NCBI RefSeq assembly: GCF_016863095.1
Contig: NZ_BOOF01000023.1
Location: forward strand, 1 to 64,000
From: Microbispora siamensis
GTDB taxonomy: Bacteria > Actinomycetota > Actinomycetes > Streptosporangiales > Streptosporangiaceae
DNA length: 64,000 bases
Direction of reading: 5' to 3'
This document shows positions 39,003 through 47,668 of this stretch, one piece after another (positions within the stretch are counted from its first letter, which is position 1; the number at the start of each line of letters is the position of its first letter). The notes beneath the pieces were generated by a model. It was not told the DNA's origin. It saw only the letters and a list, made by a program, of their open reading frames with translations, and made no database searches. A program made the translations under genes and the position numbers.

Positions 39003-39072
39003 CGGTTCTCCTTCTCCTCGTACGTCTTGCTGGTGTGGACATCCTGACGAGGAGAGGGTGTACGGCACGAGT

Positions 39073-39105
39073 GTCCGGAACGCCATTACCCGTACAATTC
39101 CGGAC
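39073..39105 (+). promoter_or_regulatory. Operator and leaderless promoter of the GlxA-type regulator
   Basis: GTCCGGAA (39073-39080) and TTCCGGAC (39098-39105) are perfect 8-bp inverted arms 25 bp apart, the second touching the ATG. A -10 TACAAT (39093-39098) lies 7 nt before the ATG, so the transcript should be leaderless and a protein on the repeat would cover its start. Confidence 0.55.
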
Positions 39106-40125
39106 ATGAGCACTGTGGCGCTGGCCGTCACCGACGGAATGCTGCACTTCGAACTGTCGCTGGCGTACGAGGTCTTCGGGACCCACCCGACCGGCGCGGC
39201 CGACCCCTGGTACAGCTTCGTCGTCTGCGGGCCCGGCGCAGTGCGGGCCGGCCGGTTCCTGCTGGAGCCCGACCACGGCCTCGACCGGCTCCGGCGCGCC
39301 GACACCGTGATCGTCCCGGGCTGGGCCGACGTCGATGTCGATCCACCCGCCGACCTGGTCGACGCGGTGCGCGCGGCCCACGAGGCGGGCGCACGCGTGG
39401 CCTCCCTCTGCACGGGCGCCTTCGTGCTGGCCGCCGCCGGCCTGCTGGACGGGAAGCGCGCGACCACGCACTGGGCGCACACCCGGGACCTGGCCACCCG
39501 CTTCCCCCAGGTGGAAGTCGACCCGGACGTCCTGTACGTGGACAACGGCAGCGTGCTCACCTCCGCCGGCAAGGCCGCGGCCATGGACCTGTGCCTGCAC
39601 CTCGTCCGCCTCGACCACGGCTCCTCGATGGCCAACACGGTCGCCCGCCGCCTGGTCGTGCCGCCGCACCGGGACGGCGGCCAGGCCCAGTTCGTCACCA
39701 CCCCGGTGCCCGCCCCGGACAACCACCCGCTCGCCGAACTGTTCCCGTGGGTGATGGAACGGCTTGACCATCCGCTGACCGTGGAGGACCTGGCCCGCCA
39801 GGCGCGGATGAGCTCGCGCAATCTGGGCCGCCACTTCAGGTCGGTGACCGGCACGACCCCGCTGCAGTGGCTGCTGACGCAGCGGATCCGCCACGCCCAG
39901 GAGTTGCTGGAGACCACCGACGACAGCATCGACGCCATAGCGGCGGCCACCGGCATGGGCACCGCCACGACGCTGCGGCGGCACTTCAACCGCACGGTCG
40001 GCGTGCCTCCGGACACCTACCGCCGCACCTTCCGCTCCCGGACCCGCCCGGGCCCGGACGGGCTGTCACGTCCGGAGGAACGCATGGGGGACCGTGGGGA
40101 TGTTTTCCGGCCCGTCCCGGCGTAG
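39106..40125 (+). CDS. GlxA/FtrA-type AraC regulator
   Basis: A 339-residue regulator: the N-terminal half is a DJ-1/PfpI-like (class I amidotransferase-like) domain with VASLCTGAFVLAAAGLLDGKRATTHW, the C-terminal half an AraC DNA-binding domain with two helix-turn-helix motifs (VEDLARQARMSSRNLGRHFRS and IDAIAAATGMGTATTLRRHFNR). The Cys in SLCTG is at the nucleophile-elbow position; it usually binds a ligand rather than catalysing. It probably controls the divergent reductase gene and itself. Confidence 0.88.
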   Translation: MSTVALAVTDGMLHFELSLAYEVFGTHPTGAADPWYSFVVCGPGAVRAGRFLLEPDHGLDRLRRADTVIVPGWADVDVDPPADLVDAVRAAHEAGARVASLCTGAFVLAAAGLLDGKRATTHWAHTRDLATRFPQVEVDPDVLYVDNGSVLTSAGKAAAMDLCLHLVRLDHGSSMANTVARRLVVPPHRDGGQAQFVTTPVPAPDNHPLAELFPWVMERLDHPLTVEDLARQARMSSRNLGRHFRSVTGTTPLQWLLTQRIRHAQELLETTDDSIDAIAAATGMGTATTLRRHFNRTVGVPPDTYRRTFRSRTRPGPDGLSRPEERMGDRGDVFRPVPA

Positions 40126-40128
40126 GCT
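40123..40128 (+). promoter_or_regulatory. -10 element, leaderless start
   Basis: TAGGCT lies 8 nt before the GTG at 40137, with no ribosome-binding site: a leaderless promoter is likely. Confidence 0.4.
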
Positions 40129-40136
40129 CACAGGAC

Positions 40137-41300
40137 GTGGGCTTGGATCTGGACTTCGCTATCAGGCACTCGGGACGCCCGGCGGCCGCCATGACGCGGC
40201 GCGACGTCGCACGGGTGCTGCTGGCCGTGCCGTCCGGACAGGCCCTGGTCGCCCTTCCCGACCTGCGGCGGCAGTTGCTCGCGGCGGGCAACCCGCTGTC
40301 GCCCAGGTTCTGGGAGTCGGCCAAGGCCGTGCTGATGAGCATCGAGTCCGGCGTGGCGACGGTGGGCGACGTGCAGCGCTGGCTGGAGTCCAGCGGGACC
40401 GAGCCGATCATGCTCACCCGCAGCTACTTCCTGTGGCCCGAGGAGAGCGAGCGCGGCCCGGTGGCCACCGAGATGTACGAGCGGCTGGTCGAGTTCCTGG
40501 AGGAGCGGCTGGCGGCCGGGGAGATCGACGCGGACGCGCTGGCCGCCGGGGATCCCGACGCCCGGCACGCCTACGAGGAGCTCCAGGAGCGCTGGCTCGG
40601 CACCCCGCTGCCGGACGGCCGGGTGCCCAACGTCGTGGTCAACGACGAGCAGGACCAGGAGCTGTACGCCGCCTGGGACGAGGAGGAGGCGTTCGCGCTG
40701 AGCGAGCTGCGGCGGGTGCTCGACGACCTGCCGGAGCCGCCCTTCCCCGAGGGAGATCTCCGCTCGGCCGCCCGGCGGCTGCGCGTGACGCTGACCCGGC
40801 CCGGCTACCCGGGCAACGTGCTGCGCGCCTGCGCCGGGCTGGAGGACGGCGATCTGCCCGAACGGGACGAGGATCTGTGGCTCACCGTCGCCGCCGGGAT
40901 CGCCGCGCCGATCTCCGACCTGCCGGACGAGGAGGACGCCGCCCGGTTCTTCGACATGGAGGGCGAGCTCAGCCACGAGGACTCGATACTGGCCTCGTTG
41001 TGCGCCATCCACCACGCCGACTGGCTCGCGTCGGTGATCGCCCTGGTCCGGTACGGCCCGGGGGTGCTCGCCTCGCCCGAGCGGATCGCCCGGTTCATCG
41101 CCGACTCCGAGGACGTCGACATGGACCCGGACGAGCCGGAGGACCTGGAGGCGACGGAGATGCTGTTCACCGCGGTGACACCGCTGTGGGCGCACCTCGG
41201 CATCGTGGACCGGGCCGAGGTGCTGACCCCGCTGGGCTGGTGGGGCCTGCCGAAGGCGCTGGAACGCGCCTGGTCCTCAGGCCCCGCACTGCCCGACTGA
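40137..41300 (+). CDS. Conserved-looking acidic protein of unknown function
   Basis: A 387-residue soluble, acidic protein not recognised. It begins GLDLDFAIRHSGRPAAAMTR, has many Asp/Glu clusters (VNDEQDQELYAAWDEEEAF, DSEDVDMDPDEPEDLE) and repeated tryptophans, and no TM segment or signal peptide. Codon use is normal for the window. The GTG was chosen because a -10 TAGGCT lies 8 nt upstream. No partner gene is suggested by the context. Confidence 0.7.
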   Translation: MGLDLDFAIRHSGRPAAAMTRRDVARVLLAVPSGQALVALPDLRRQLLAAGNPLSPRFWESAKAVLMSIESGVATVGDVQRWLESSGTEPIMLTRSYFLWPEESERGPVATEMYERLVEFLEERLAAGEIDADALAAGDPDARHAYEELQERWLGTPLPDGRVPNVVVNDEQDQELYAAWDEEEAFALSELRRVLDDLPEPPFPEGDLRSAARRLRVTLTRPGYPGNVLRACAGLEDGDLPERDEDLWLTVAAGIAAPISDLPDEEDAARFFDMEGELSHEDSILASLCAIHHADWLASVIALVRYGPGVLASPERIARFIADSEDVDMDPDEPEDLEATEMLFTAVTPLWAHLGIVDRAEVLTPLGWWGLPKALERAWSSGPALPD

Positions 41301-41333
41301 GCCGCCCCGAATGAGCCCCCCAACCGAGGGGGA

Positions 41334-41651
41334 TCACCCGGGCGTGTCGACCAGGCCCCGGTAGTCGTCGTCCACCAGATCGCGGTATTCCGGATGCCGC
41401 TGGATGTACCAGGCCACGAACGAGCACAGCGGCACGACCCGAAGGCCGGCCGCCCGTGCTCCGTCGAGGGCACCGCCCACCAGCCTGCTGCCGAGGCCGC
41501 GGCCCTCGAACTCGTCGCGCACCTCGGTGTGCGGGAAGACCATCGAGCCGCCCCGCAGCCGGTACTGCGCGAACCCGGCGACCACCCCGTCGACGACGAT
41601 CTCGTAACGCGACGCGGCGGGGTTGTCGACGACCCGGGCGTCCTCGCTCAC
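41334..41651 (-). CDS. GNAT-type N-acetyltransferase (YidJ-like)
   Basis: A 105-residue compact acetyltransferase fold: VVDGVVAGFAQYRL, MVFPHTEVRDEFEGRGLGSRLVGGALDGARAAGLRVVPLCSFV with the acetyl-CoA loop EGRGLGSRLV, and the conserved WYIQRHPEY. Such small GNAT proteins acetylate small amines or are of unknown use. The GTG overlaps the stop of the preceding small membrane gene (GTGA), so it is the third gene of the mca operon. Confidence 0.83.
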   Translation of the reverse strand: MSEDARVVDNPAASRYEIVVDGVVAGFAQYRLRGGSMVFPHTEVRDEFEGRGLGSRLVGGALDGARAAGLRVVPLCSFVAWYIQRHPEYRDLVDDDYRGLVDTPG

Positions 41652-41815
41652 GCCTCGGGCCCGTTCCCGCGCCGTTCGTCCTCGCGCTCGTCGTGCGGCA
41701 CCTGGATCTTCCTCATCTGCTTGTTCATGTTCTTCAGAAGGAAGAACAGGGCCAAACCGATCGCGGCGACGACGAGGAAGCCCAGGAGACCCGGCCCGTA
41801 GCTGGTTGCATCCAC
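41648..41815 (-). CDS. 55-residue single-TM protein of the mca operon
   Basis: A small membrane protein starting at GTG 41815: MDATSYGPGLLGFLVVAAIG opens the protein, with one TM helix to about residue 27, then a basic and then acidic cytoplasmic tail (KNMNKQMRKIQVPHDERED). It lies 9 nt after mca and overlaps the GNAT gene by 4 nt. From memory, Rv1083 next to mca in M. tuberculosis is a similar small membrane protein. No function is known. Confidence 0.7.
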   Translation of the reverse strand: MDATSYGPGLLGFLVVAAIGLALFFLLKNMNKQMRKIQVPHDEREDERRGNGPEA

Positions 41816-41824
41816 GCCTTCAGC

Positions 41825-42706
41825 TTACGAGCAGGCAGGGGTGACCTCCGCGGCGATCCCCGCGAACAGGTCGTCCTCCGGCAATGTGGTGTCCACGAGC
41901 GACCGCGCGAGGTGGTAGTCCTCGGTCGGCCAGATCTCCTCCTGGAGCTCACGCGGGCAGACGAACCAGAACCCGTCCGGGTCCACCTGGGTGGCGTGCG
42001 CGAGCAGGGCGAGATCGCGGACCTCGAAGTACTCCGCGCACGGGACCTTGGTGGTCACGTCCCACTTCTGCGGCCGGTCCTCCCACCGCGCGATCCAGTC
42101 GGCGTACGGCGAGCCCATGCCGCGCTCGGTCATGGCGTTGTGCAGCGCCTCGAACCGCTCCCGGGTGAAGCCCATGTGGTAGTAGAGCTTCAGCGGCTGC
42201 CACGGCTCACCCGTGCCGGGGTAGCGGTCGGGGTCGCCCGCCGCCTCGAACGCCTCCACCGACACCCGGTTGGTCATGATGTGGTCCGGGTGCGGGTAGC
42301 CGCCGTTGTCGTCGTACGTGAGGATCACGTGCGGCCGGAACTCCCGGACGGCGGCGACGAGCGGCGCCGACGCCACCTCGAGCGGCTGCAGCGCGAAGCA
42401 CCCCTCGGGCAGCGGCTCGTTCTCGTCCTCCGGCAGCCCGGAGTCGACGAAGCCGAGGAACCGCTGCTGGACGCCGAGGATCTCGCGCGCCTTCTCCATC
42501 TCCTGGCGGCGCACCTCGCCCATGTTCTCCAGGATGTCGGGCCGGTCCATCTTGGGGTTGAGGATCGAGCCGCGTTCACCACCCGTACACGTGACGACGA
42601 GCACCTCCACGCCCTCCGCGACGTAGCGGGCCATCGTGGCGGCGCCCTTGCTCGACTCGTCGTCTGGGTGCGCGTGCACGGCCATCAGCCTCAACGGTGC
42701 ACTCAC
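41825..42706 (-). CDS. mca: Mycothiol S-conjugate amidase
   Basis: A 293-residue zinc amidase that splits mycothiol conjugates to GlcN-Ins and a mercapturic acid, for detoxification. The zinc ligands lie in VHAHPDDESSKG and YPHPDHIMTN. RFLGFVDSGLPED and WKDVTT-like WDVTTKVPCAEYF follow the family. Length and the synteny with DUF4307 and greA favour Mca over the deacetylase MshB. The start is GTG at 42706. Confidence 0.92.
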   Translation of the reverse strand: MSAPLRLMAVHAHPDDESSKGAATMARYVAEGVEVLVVTCTGGERGSILNPKMDRPDILENMGEVRRQEMEKAREILGVQQRFLGFVDSGLPEDENEPLPEGCFALQPLEVASAPLVAAVREFRPHVILTYDDNGGYPHPDHIMTNRVSVEAFEAAGDPDRYPGTGEPWQPLKLYYHMGFTRERFEALHNAMTERGMGSPYADWIARWEDRPQKWDVTTKVPCAEYFEVRDLALLAHATQVDPDGFWFVCPRELQEEIWPTEDYHLARSLVDTTLPEDDLFAGIAAEVTPACS

Positions 42707-42857
42707 GTCTCTCCTCAGGTGTCCTATGGCTACGAAAAGAGGTTAGCTTCTAAGAGACCGTGTGTTCCGGACCCGGCATGGCCCGCGTCGCGGACACGGT
42801 CGACTTGTGCGGACGATCGTCTCGCACAACACCGACAATCCTCAGGGAGATTCCGCG

Positions 42858-43283
42858 ATGCCCACCGATGAGGCCGGCGGCCAGGGGACGCGCCCGGTGC
42901 TCGGCACGCCGGACGAGTTCGCGCCCCGCCCGGCGCGGCCCGCCAGGCTGGTGCCGTACATCGTGATCGCGCTGATCGTGGCGGTCATGGCGGGTGGCTG
43001 GGGCTACGTCATGCTCCGTGCGAACGGGAACCCCTCGGTGAGCGCCGACGTGATCACCTTCGACGCGAGCGCCACGGACTCGGCCGTCATCACCTTCACG
43101 GTGCACAAGCCGGCCGATCGGGCGGCGATGTGCCGGATCCAGGCACTCGACACCCAGCACCTGGAGGTCGGCAGCCGCGAGGTCGACATTCCCAAGGGCA
43201 GGTCGGACCTCGAGTTCACCGAGCGGCTGAGGACGAGTTCCCAGGCCACGGCAGTACATGTCGACTACTGCGATCTCGTATAG
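42858..43283 (+). CDS. DUF4307 membrane-anchored protein
   Basis: A 141-residue protein with a disordered N-terminus, one TM helix (LVPYIVIALIVAVMAGGWGYV) and an extracytoplasmic beta-rich domain with two cysteines (MCRIQALD and VDYCDL) that could form a disulfide. DUF4307 proteins accompany mca and greA across actinobacteria; their function is unknown. It is divergent from mca. Confidence 0.85.
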   Translation: MPTDEAGGQGTRPVLGTPDEFAPRPARPARLVPYIVIALIVAVMAGGWGYVMLRANGNPSVSADVITFDASATDSAVITFTVHKPADRAAMCRIQALDTQHLEVGSREVDIPKGRSDLEFTERLRTSSQATAVHVDYCDLV

Positions 43284-43358
43284 TGGAATCTTTGGGGAAG
43301 CGTTCGAAGGCGTTAACTTGACAGCCTTTCGAGTCACTTACGGAAACAAGGAGAGCCC

Positions 43359-43859
43359 GTGGCCGTCTCCCAGAACGACAACGTCACCTGGCTGACGCAA
43401 GAGGCGTACGACCGCCTCAAGGAGGAGTACGAGTACCTTTCGGGCCCGGGTCGCACGGACATCGCCAAGAAGATCGAAGCCGCCCGGGAAGAGGGTGACC
43501 TCAGGGAGAACGGTGGCTACCACGCCGCCAAGGACGAGCAGGGCAAGATGGAGGCCCGCATCTTCCACCTCCGGCAGATCCTGGACAACGCCAGGGTCGG
43601 TGAGGCTCCCCGCGCCGAGGGCGTCGTGGGTCCCGGCATGACCGTGACGGTCCGCTTCGACGGCGACGACGAGGAGGTCACCTTCCTGCTCGCCTCCCGC
43701 GAGGAGAGCGGCGCGCCGATCGACGTCTACTCGCCGAACTCTCCCCTCGGGTCCGCGATCAACGGCAAGAAGATCGGGGAAAAGGCGACGTACACGCTGC
43801 CCAACGGCAGGCAGAACACCGTCGAGATCCTCGAAGCCGTGCCGTACATCGGCAACTAG
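43359..43859 (+). CDS. greA: Transcription elongation factor GreA
   Basis: A 166-residue GreA: the N-terminal coiled coil inserts into the RNA polymerase channel (WLTQEAYDRLKEEYEYL, AREEGDLRENGGYHAAKDEQG with the acidic tip) and the C-terminal FKBP-like domain ends GEKATYTLPNGRQNTVEIL. It stimulates cleavage of backtracked RNA. GTG at 43359 follows AAGGAGAGCCC. A terminator follows. Confidence 0.95.
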   Translation: MAVSQNDNVTWLTQEAYDRLKEEYEYLSGPGRTDIAKKIEAAREEGDLRENGGYHAAKDEQGKMEARIFHLRQILDNARVGEAPRAEGVVGPGMTVTVRFDGDDEEVTFLLASREESGAPIDVYSPNSPLGSAINGKKIGEKATYTLPNGRQNTVEILEAVPYIGN

Positions 43860-43877
43860 GTTCCACCCTTTTCGCCC

Positions 43878-43917
43878 CGGCCGGGAATTCCGGATTCGTT
43901 TGCGGTATTCCCGGCCG
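43878..43917 (+). terminator. Terminator after greA
   Basis: CGGCCGGGAAT and ATTCCCGGCCG form a perfect 11-bp stem with an 18-nt loop, 18 nt after the greA stop. Confidence 0.65.
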
Positions 43918-43968
43918 TGCGGCAGTCTCGTCGTGGACCGGACCATTCGCCGCGGGAGGGGTGAGATC

Positions 43969-45282
43969 GTGCTCGAACGCCGAGCGCGTCCGTCCACCCG
44001 TTTAGGCAGGAAGTTCGCGAGGGCCGTGTCCGAGGCTCGCCAGGATCTCGCCTATCGCCCGCGTCTGCCCCGCCCGGGGCGCCTGCGCAGGACGGTTCCC
44101 CTCATCGCCGTGGCGCTCGTCACCGTGCTGACGGCCGACGTGCTCGTGCTCGGGGAGCTCGGGTCGCAGTCCGCGAACTCGGGCGTGGTCACGGCCCTGT
44201 CCGACCGGCGTACGGGCAACGGCTACGTGGCGGCGGCCCGGCAGGCCCGCGACGTGTCGTCCCCGACGCCGGGGCGCCAGGCCCCGGTCGCCCAGACGGT
44301 GACGCGGCAGCCGGTGGCCCCGCTGCAGCGGCTGATCCGCCCGCACCTGTTCGTGGTGGCCAACCGGCCCCTTCCCCCCGAGGTGGTGGAGAAGGTGCGC
44401 AAGCAGAAGGGCGTGACCGCCGCCGAGGTGACCGGCGCGGCCGACGTGGTCGTGGACGGCAAGCGGGTGCCGACGATGGGCGTCGACCCGTCCACCTTCC
44501 GTTCGTACACGCCGAAGGTGACGGCCTCCTCGGACGAGTTGTGGCGCAACATCGCGGCCGGCGACATGGCGGTCTCCTTCGAACTCGGCAACGACGGCGG
44601 CGTGCAGCTCGGCTCGCAGGTCCACAGCGGCGCCAGGCGACTGCGCATCGGCGCGTACGCCACGGTGGGCATGGGCTCGATCGCGGCGATCGTCTCGAAG
44701 GGGACGGCGGCGGCCCTCGGCATCCCGGACGGCAACGCCCTGGTCGTGAGCGCGCCGAAGGTCGACTCCCGCAAGCTCCGCCTCAGGCTGCTGAAGATCC
44801 TGCCCAAGGGCAGTCAGGTCGCCACGATCAACCCGGTGGTGGTGGCGCCCAAGGGACGCACCGTGTGGCCGCAGACGGCGTTCATGTCCGCGGAGCAGCT
44901 CAGGGTCGCGCTCACGGCGGCCGTCAGCAAGCTCGGCCGGCCGTACGTGTGGGGCGCCGAGGGGCCCGACAGCTTCGACTGCTCGGGGCTGGTGCAGTGG
45001 GCGTACGCGCAGGCGGGCGTGCGCATGCCGCGGGTGACGTACCAGCAGTGGGTCACCGGGCCGCAGGTGCCGCTGTCGCAGGCGCAGCCGGGCGACCTGC
45101 TGTTCTGGCGCAACGACCCGACCAACCCCGGCTACATCTCGCACGTCGCCATCTACTGGGGCAACGGGAAGATGCTGCACGCCCCGCACACCGGCGACGT
45201 CGTGAAGATCGCGAACGTCTACACCAAGAACCTCGCCGGGGTCGTCCGGGTCAGTCCGCAGCTCTCCGCCCGCGTCCGCTGA
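43969..45282 (+). CDS. NlpC/P60 cell-wall peptidase, membrane-anchored
   Basis: A 437-residue protein. A basic cytoplasmic lead is followed by one TM helix (TVPLIAVALVTVLTADVLVLGEL), a middle domain of ~230 residues resembling extracellular parts of MacB-like permeases, and a C-terminal NlpC/P60 domain with Cys in DSFDCSGLVQWAY, His in ISHVAIYWG and a further His in HAPHTGD. It probably cuts peptide stems of peptidoglycan outside the cell. GTG at 43969 lies after GGGAGGGG. Its last 32 nt overlap the convergent TetR gene. Confidence 0.85.
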   Translation: MLERRARPSTRLGRKFARAVSEARQDLAYRPRLPRPGRLRRTVPLIAVALVTVLTADVLVLGELGSQSANSGVVTALSDRRTGNGYVAAARQARDVSSPTPGRQAPVAQTVTRQPVAPLQRLIRPHLFVVANRPLPPEVVEKVRKQKGVTAAEVTGAADVVVDGKRVPTMGVDPSTFRSYTPKVTASSDELWRNIAAGDMAVSFELGNDGGVQLGSQVHSGARRLRIGAYATVGMGSIAAIVSKGTAAALGIPDGNALVVSAPKVDSRKLRLRLLKILPKGSQVATINPVVVAPKGRTVWPQTAFMSAEQLRVALTAAVSKLGRPYVWGAEGPDSFDCSGLVQWAYAQAGVRMPRVTYQQWVTGPQVPLSQAQPGDLLFWRNDPTNPGYISHVAIYWGNGKMLHAPHTGDVVKIANVYTKNLAGVVRVSPQLSARVR

Positions 45283-45847
45283 CCGCACCGGCGGCCAGGC
45301 CGTCCAGTACGAGCGAGAACAGGTGCTCGCGCCGCTCGGCGACGACCGGGCCCTGCTCGGCGATCCAGCCGACGGCGCTGGTCAGCGCGAACACGTCCAT
45401 CCCGTCGACGTCGGGCCTGATGTGGCCGTCGTCCTGGGCTCGTTTGACCAGGCGTCCTGCGGCCCCCCGCATGGCGGAGCACGACGCGTGCAGGGGCGAG
45501 TCCTCGTCGCTGATCGTCGTCATCATCGAAGCGGTCAGGCCGCGGTAGGCGCTCGCGCCGCGGAGGAACTCCCGCAGCCACTGCCGTAGCGCCTCGTGGG
45601 AGTCGCCCGCGCCCTCCAACTCCTCCGCGCGGGCCGCCAGGTTGTCGAACCGCTGCCGGAGCAATGCCTCCAGCAGGGCCTCTCTCGTGGGGAAGTGGCG
45701 GTAGAGCGTGCCCATGCCGACCTCGGCGCGCCGGGCGACGTCGCGCAGCGACGCCTGGGTCCCCTGCTCCTCCACCACGGTCCTGGCGACCTCCAGGATG
45801 CGCTCGTAGTTGCGCTGCGCGTCCGCGCGCTGCTGTCGGCCCGTCAT
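45251..45847 (-). CDS. TetR-family regulator of the divergent oxidoreductase
   Basis: A 198-residue TetR repressor: helix-turn-helix ASLRDVARRAEVGMGTLYRHFPTREALLEALL at about residues 30-65, then the ligand-binding helices. The divergent oxidoreductase gene is 88 nt away, with two operators between. The TetR product probably senses an aldehyde, enone or drug that the oxidoreductase reduces. Confidence 0.87.
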   Translation of the reverse strand: MTGRQQRADAQRNYERILEVARTVVEEQGTQASLRDVARRAEVGMGTLYRHFPTREALLEALLRQRFDNLAARAEELEGAGDSHEALRQWLREFLRGASAYRGLTASMMTTISDEDSPLHASCSAMRGAAGRLVKRAQDDGHIRPDVDGMDVFALTSAVGWIAEQGPVVAERREHLFSLVLDGLAAGAVSGRGRRAAD

Positions 45848-45864
45848 GCGTCGATCCTCGCACC

Positions 45865-45911
45865 TTGACATGTGGAGCAGTGCTCCGCTTATTATCCGGA
45901 GCATCGCTCCG
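45865..45911 (+). promoter_or_regulatory. Promoter with two TetR operators
   Basis: TTGACA (45865-45870) and TATTAT (45890-45895) make a consensus promoter with a 19-nt spacer. Operator 1, GGAGCA-G-TGCTCC (45874-45886), fills the spacer. Operator 2, CGGAGC-ATC-GCTCCG (45897-45911), sits just past the -10. Binding would exclude RNA polymerase from the oxidoreductase promoter. Confidence 0.7.
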
Positions 45912-45935
45912 AATCGTAGTCGTCCAGGAGGATCG

Positions 45936-46916
45936 ATGCCCACGATGAAGGCCGTCCGCATGCACCGGACCGGGGAGCCCGGAGTTCTGGTGGTGGAGGA
46001 GGTTGCCCGCCCCGAGCCGGGAATCGGCGAGGTGCTCGTCCAGGTCCACGCGGCGGGGATGAACCCGCCCGACTGGTACGCCCGCAGGGGCTTCGCCAAC
46101 ATCCCGGAGGAACTGCGGCCCACGATTCCCCTGCCGTACACGCCGGGCTCGGACATCTCCGGCGTGGTCGCCGCCGTCGGCCACGGCATCACCGAGTGGC
46201 AGGAGGGCGACGAGGTGTTCGGCCTCGTGCGCTTCCCCTCTCTGGAGCGCGGGGGAAGGGGATACGCCGAGTACACCACCTCGCCCGCGTTCCACCTGGC
46301 CCGCAAGCCGGTGAACCTCGGCCACGTGGAGGCGGCCGCCGTGCCGATGGCCGGGCTCACCGCCTACCAGTACGTCTTCGATCACATCAAGCTCGGCGAG
46401 GGCCGCAGAGTGCTGGTCAACGGCGCCGCCGGCGGGGTCGGCCACTTCGCGGTGCAGCTCGCCAAGTTGCAGGGCGCGTACGTCATCGGGGTCGCCTCGG
46501 GGCGGCACGAGACGTTCCTGCGTGAGCTCGGGGTGGACGAGTTCGTCGACTACACGACCACCCGTGCGGAGGACGAGGTGCGGGACGTGGACGTCCTCAT
46601 CGACACCGTGGGCGGGCCGGACGCCCACAGGTTTCTGCCGGTCCTGCGGCCCGGCGGCGTGATCAGCCCGGTCTTCCACGGCGAGTACCACCGGGAGCGC
46701 GCGGCCGAGTTGGGCATCACGTTCCGGTCGGGCCAGGTCCACTCGGACGGAAAGCAGATGGCGGAGCTGGGACGCCTGCTGGAGGAGGGCCGGCTGCGCG
46801 TCGGCCTGGACTCCGTCTTCCCGCTCGCCGAGGCCGCGAGGGCCCACGAACGGGCCGAACGCGGCCACATTCAGGGCAAGATCGTCCTGCGAGTCGTGCC
46901 GGACCAGGCGGGCTAG
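45936..46916 (+). CDS. NADP-dependent zinc-less alcohol dehydrogenase-like oxidoreductase
   Basis: A 326-residue medium-chain dehydrogenase/reductase of the quinone-oxidoreductase type: AAGMNPPDWYARRGF, GSDISGVVAAVG, and the nucleotide-binding VNGAAGGVGHFAVQLAKLQGAYVIGVASGRH. The catalytic zinc ligands of true alcohol dehydrogenases are absent. It probably reduces enones or quinones. GGAGG lies before the ATG. Its stop TAG overlaps the TAG stop of the convergent TetR gene, sharing CTAG (46913-46916). Confidence 0.87.
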   Translation: MPTMKAVRMHRTGEPGVLVVEEVARPEPGIGEVLVQVHAAGMNPPDWYARRGFANIPEELRPTIPLPYTPGSDISGVVAAVGHGITEWQEGDEVFGLVRFPSLERGGRGYAEYTTSPAFHLARKPVNLGHVEAAAVPMAGLTAYQYVFDHIKLGEGRRVLVNGAAGGVGHFAVQLAKLQGAYVIGVASGRHETFLRELGVDEFVDYTTTRAEDEVRDVDVLIDTVGGPDAHRFLPVLRPGGVISPVFHGEYHRERAAELGITFRSGQVHSDGKQMAELGRLLEEGRLRVGLDSVFPLAEAARAHERAERGHIQGKIVLRVVPDQAG

Positions 46917-47545
46917 ATCGGCAGCCCGGCCTCCAGGTAGCCGAGAGCCTCGTCGACCAGGTCGGGCAGCGGGGTGGCGCCGCCCCGCTCGACCCAGGTG
47001 AACATGGCCGGGAGCAGGACCCCCATGACCGCGCCGACGAGGGCCCGTACGGCGAGGTCGCGGGGGTCGCGGCCCGCCCGCTCCGCCACCGCGCCCGCGA
47101 GCATGTCGATCGTGTCGAACAGTCCGTCCAAGGTCCGCGCGCGCAGGGCGGGCACGGACGCGGACAACTTGGCCCGGGCGAGCACCTTGTCCAGCTCCTC
47201 GGCCCGCATCGACGCGAAGGCCGTACGGAAGGCGGTGCGCAGCGCGGTCAGCGGGGGCAGGTCCGGCGGCTGAGCCTTGATCATCTCCAAGATGATCTGG
47301 TCGTAGTCGCCCCGGGCGACCACGTCCTCCTTCGTGGGGAAGTAGCGGAAGAACGTGCTGGGGGAGACCTCCGCCGCCTCCGCGATCTGCTCGATCGTCG
47401 TGGCCTCGTACCCTTGCTCGGCGAACAGCCGCAGGGCCTCCTCCTGGATGGTCCTGCGGGTCTTGGCCTTCTTGCGCTCGCGCAGGCTCGTGACAACGCG
47501 ATCCGAGGGGTGCGGGGTCCGGTCGGCGCGCTGTGGTGAGCTCAT
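46913..47545 (-). CDS. TetR-family regulator
   Basis: A 210-residue TetR regulator with helix-turn-helix TTIEQIAEAAEVSPSTFFRYFPTKEDVV, typical of MftR/acyl-CoA-type actinobacterial members, and helical C-terminus. The target is unknown; it is not divergent with a characterised gene. The ATG at 47545 keeps a family-typical length; an upstream in-frame ATG adds a Pro/Arg-rich, unrelated lead. Confidence 0.82.
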   Translation of the reverse strand: MSSPQRADRTPHPSDRVVTSLRERKKAKTRRTIQEEALRLFAEQGYEATTIEQIAEAAEVSPSTFFRYFPTKEDVVARGDYDQIILEMIKAQPPDLPPLTALRTAFRTAFASMRAEELDKVLARAKLSASVPALRARTLDGLFDTIDMLAGAVAERAGRDPRDLAVRALVGAVMGVLLPAMFTWVERGGATPLPDLVDEALGYLEAGLPI

Positions 47546-47650
47546 GTCCCGATTCTGCCGTTCCTCCCACCCCTGCCCATACTCCCCGCGAGGAGGACGC
47601 ACTGAGCCGAACGCACTGAGCCGAACGTACTGGGCCATTGCCGAGTTGCG

Positions 47651-47668
47651 ATGTAATGTTGATTACAT
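47651..47668. promoter_or_regulatory. Palindrome overlapping the start codon of an RHH-like gene
   Basis: ATGTAAT-GTTG-ATTACAT is a perfect 18-bp inverted repeat whose last bases are the start of the ATG at 47667. It is likely a binding site for the gene's own product. Confidence 0.5.
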
